Below are positions 5,523 through 6,507 of a stretch of 6,507 nt of DNA, one piece after another. Origin of the DNA: an uncultured Lactobacillus sp. (GTDB lineage: Bacteria; Bacillota; Bacilli; Lactobacillales; Lactobacillaceae). The translations under genes and the position numbers were made by a program. The stretch's first letter is position 1, and the number at the start of each line of letters is the position of its first letter. The notes beneath the pieces were generated by a model. That model saw nothing but the letters and a program-made list of their open reading frames with translations, was not told the origin of the DNA and ran no database searches. The stretch lies in contig CALFSK010000038.1 of NCBI GenBank assembly GCA_937916845.1, positions 1 through 6,507 on the forward strand, given 5' to 3'.

Positions 5523-5793
5523 CTGGATCGTTGAGCCAATCAGCGACCTCTTTAGCGTCTTTGAACTCGGTGACTGGTGTCCCTTCGGTCGCCTTTAAAA
5601 AGCGTAAATTAGCTCTTTCTTCTTCGCTTAAAGACACATTAAAAGGTAAAGCACCATTAGCAACAATCCGCTTGTAAAACATGTTAATGGCCGTGGTTGG
5701 ATTTAAGCCCAATTCGCTTAAAACTGCTTCGGTATCATCGGCCAAATCTTTATCAATCTTGACTTGGACCCGTTTCTTTTCCTTAACTGCCAT
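5512..5793 (-). CDS. RelB/DinJ-family antitoxin
   Basis: A 93-residue ribbon-helix-helix antitoxin. KKRVQVKIDKDL (6-17) is the DNA-binding strand and helix start. ADDTEAVLSELGLNPTTAIN (18-37) and MFYKRIVANGALPF (38-51) are the hallmark RelB/DinJ helices and G-A-L-P-F motif. The rest, an acidic tail (SEEER, EFKDAKEVADWLNDPDED), should wrap the toxin. It neutralises the toxin encoded next and, with it, represses its own promoter. The start at 5793 follows AAAGGGGAT by about 11 nt, a rather long gap, with GAGA nearer; no better in-frame start exists. It is the first gene of the operon, with a near-consensus promoter about 33 nt upstream. RelB/DinJ antitoxins more usually pair with RelE/YafQ-fold toxins, so a PemK-like partner makes this a hybrid-type module. 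Confidence 0.93.
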   Translation of the reverse strand: MAVKEKKRVQVKIDKDLADDTEAVLSELGLNPTTAINMFYKRIVANGALPFNVSLSEEERANLRFLKATEGTPVTEFKDAKEVADWLNDPDED

Positions 5794-5820
5794 GATTGTC
5801 TCATCCCCTTTCTTTTGCTA

Positions 5821-5847
5821 CTACCATTATACTACCTTTTAAGTACC
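5821..5847 (-). promoter_or_regulatory. Operator-like TACC repeats phased at 11 bp
   Basis: CTACC (5821-5825), CTACC (5832-5836) and GTACC (5843-5847) repeat exactly every 11 bp, about one helical turn, each followed by an AT-rich hexamer. They bracket the -10 and abut the -35 of the antitoxin promoter. Ribbon-helix-helix antitoxins bind short direct or inverted repeats side by side on one DNA face, so this is the natural candidate operator for autoregulation. Confidence 0.6.
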
Positions 5848-5854
5848 TTATCAA
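5826..5854 (-). promoter_or_regulatory. Promoter of the toxin-antitoxin operon
   Basis: On the minus strand TTGATA (5849-5854; one mismatch), 17 bp, then a perfect TATAAT (5826-5831). The start point would be near 5819, about 26 nt before the antitoxin ATG at 5793. It is interleaved with the TACC repeats, so antitoxin binding would block RNA polymerase. Confidence 0.85.
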
Positions 5855-5870
5855 TAGATAAAGCCCTGCC

Positions 5871-5928
5871 CTCAAATCACTTGAGCTTGGCGTTGAGCTA
5901 AAGGCTGAACTTTTGAGCTGGTTAGCTC
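5871..5928. repeat. Cluster of TTGAGCT repeats and small inverted repeats
   Basis: TTGAGCT occurs three times (5881-5887, 5893-5899, 5913-5919). CTCAA (5871-5875) and TTGAG (5881-5885) form a small hairpin. GAGCTAA (5895-5901) is mirrored by TTAGCTC (5922-5928). The spacing of the direct repeats is uneven (12 and 20 bp), unlike true iterons. The cluster lies upstream of the antitoxin promoter. Its role is unknown; it could be a remnant of a replication or partition site. Confidence 0.4.
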
Positions 5929-6046
5929 TGGCACTCATTTAAAAGCCCCTATTCTTCTGTTTAAGACATTTAAATCTAACTTAAGTATAAAGGGGAGGTC
6001 GGCAAGCCTTAAAACTGCTTAGAAAGGATTTTGTAGCCTTTTAGGA

Positions 6047-6226
6047 TTAGTAGTACAACCCACTGTTGTCGTTGTCGGCCGGCTTTTCTTCTTCGGGGTG
6101 TTTGGCCACGTATTCTCTAGCCGCTTGTTTATTCCACCAAACAGCAAATAGTACGACACCAAAAACTAAGCAGTATTCATCATGTTACAGCACCCAAGTA
6201 AAAGCTACAAAGATAAAAACATTCAT
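6047..6226 (-). pseudogene. Small membrane protein gene with premature TAA
   Basis: From ATG at 6226 the minus strand reads MNVFIFVAFTWVL, then TAA (6185-6187). Without leaving the frame it continues HDEYCLVFGVVLFAVWWNKQ, AAREYVAKHPEEEKPADNDN and SGLYY to a TAA at 6047-6049. Read through, this is a 59-residue protein with a membrane segment (LVFGVVLFAVWW), a basic edge and a hydrophilic acidic tail, which would face the cytoplasm. The codon pattern stays protein-like on both sides of the internal TAA, so a single nonsense change (for example CAA to TAA) is the simplest reading. The ribosome site is poor: GAGG abuts the ATG, and an in-frame TTG lies 6 nt earlier. The downstream half has no good start of its own. 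I do not recognise the family. Confidence 0.6.
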
Positions 6227-6246
6227 CCTCAAAATATGTAACCTAG

Positions 6247-6283
6247 AAAAAAGGCCTCCAGTGTTAAACCGGGAGCCTTTTTT
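6247..6283. terminator. Rho-independent terminator usable on both strands
   Basis: AAAAAAGGC (6247-6255) pairs with GCCTTTTTT (6275-6283). After one bulged C, TCC pairs with GGA, giving a 12-bp stem and a 12-nt loop, with runs of six A or T at the ends. It follows the minus-strand relic ending at 6297 by 13 nt. It would also stop plus-strand transcripts. It lies just upstream of the small broken membrane gene, separating the two units. Confidence 0.88.
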
Positions 6284-6296
6284 AGTATACCAATTT

Positions 6297-6359
6297 CTAC
6301 TTCACACAAGGCGGCTTATCCCAAGTAACCTCATCACGCCCTGGCACTTCCACATTCCG
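6297..6359 (-). pseudogene. Possible C-terminal tail of an unknown gene
   Basis: On the minus strand RNVEVPGRDEVTWDKPPCVK ends at TAG 6297-6299, 13 nt before a strong terminator, as expected for a gene end. In-frame TAA at 6360-6362 closes it upstream, and neither other frame continues clearly. It may be the tail of a decayed or frameshifted gene. There is no family recognition, and the piece is short enough to be chance. Confidence 0.3.
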
Positions 6360-6362
6360 TTA

Positions 6363-6507
6363 TTTTATCTTTGTGAACTTGCCCAAAAAAGAAGTGGTAT
6401 AGGTTGCAGATTGGCCTTAATTGGGGAAAATGAGTTTGTGAAATTCACTGGGATTACTCCTAGACCATTCCCTTAAATTCAACTGTCTCATTCTTTGTAT
6501 TAACCAA
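6363..6507. other. Unassigned right end
   Basis: I see no convincing gene. At the extreme end the minus strand has 15 open codons (LVNTKNETVEFKGMV, stop TAG at 6460-6462), which could be the tail of a gene entering from the right, but there is too little to judge. No repeats longer than a few bases, RNA gene or clear promoter was found here. Confidence 0.3.

Noticed and set aside
5881..5919. TTGAGCT repeats as replication iterons or a CRISPR array
   Set aside because: Only three short, unevenly spaced copies, with no replication gene or cas genes nearby.
5801..5938. 45-codon minus-strand frame (MSARANQLKSS...) ahead of the antitoxin, preceded by AGGGG
   Set aside because: It spans the near-consensus toxin-antitoxin promoter and its repeats, and its serine/arginine-rich content looks like chance; kept only as a remote leader-peptide idea.
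6022..6042. Hairpin AAAGG/CCTTT as terminator of the 6047-6226 remnant
   Set aside because: Only 5 bp of stem and no T run on the proper side.
6066..6476. 136-codon plus-strand open frame
   Set aside because: It starts at TTG without a ribosome site, runs through a strong terminator, and is antisense to the minus-strand remnant at 6047-6226.

Overview
The window looks like part of an accessory plasmid from a Gram-positive lactic acid bacterium, most likely Lactobacillaceae. The grounds are low-GC sequence, strong AAGGAGG/GGAGG-type ribosome sites, TTGAC(A/T)-N17-TAT(A)AT promoters, and gene families typical of lactobacillar plasmids: a MOBQ relaxase, a RelB/DinJ antitoxin with a PemK/MazF-like toxin, a plasmid-type topoisomerase fragment and an IS30-type transposase relic. 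No replication initiator is present, so this is not a whole replicon. The species cannot be set from the sequence.

Left part (1-2184): mostly decay. A 176-residue membrane protein of unknown function (minus strand, 144-671) has an excellent Shine-Dalgarno and a perfect 21-bp-stem terminator (81-130). To its right are a 14-bp inverted repeat (833-876), a frameshifted C-terminal relic of an IS30-family transposase (877-1007, plus), a small plasmid gene broken by an in-frame TAG and a frameshift (1157-1350, minus), and an internal piece of a type IA topoisomerase lacking its N- and C-terminal regions (1406-2071, minus).

Centre (2185-5026): an apparently intact mobilization module. MobA/MobL relaxase (2185-4245, minus) has its catalytic Tyr25 and HUH motif. 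It diverges from two small coiled-coil MobC-like genes (4516-4725 and 4748-5026, plus). The 270 bp between them hold an oriT-like site, an imperfect inverted repeat followed by GTAAGTGCGC (about 4331-4363), plus divergent promoters whose -10 elements both overlap a TATAGTGT box. The likely working model is that the MobC-like proteins help open or recognise oriT, and MobL nicks it and pilots the strand. No type IV secretion or coupling protein is present, so transfer would need a helper element.

Right part (5003-5854): a toxin-antitoxin operon (minus) with a near-consensus promoter and three TACC boxes spaced exactly 11 bp. The antitoxin and toxin genes overlap by 11 nt. The toxin gene also overlaps the second mobC-like gene tail-to-tail by 11 nt, and a bidirectional terminator hairpin lies across that overlap.

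Far right (5855-6507): short repeats, a small single-membrane-segment gene stopped by an in-frame TAA (6047-6226, minus), a two-way terminator (6247-6283), and a gene tail or relic (6297-6359). The rest is unassigned. Overall, intact mobilization and maintenance modules are flanked by gene remnants, as expected of a recombining plasmid backbone.
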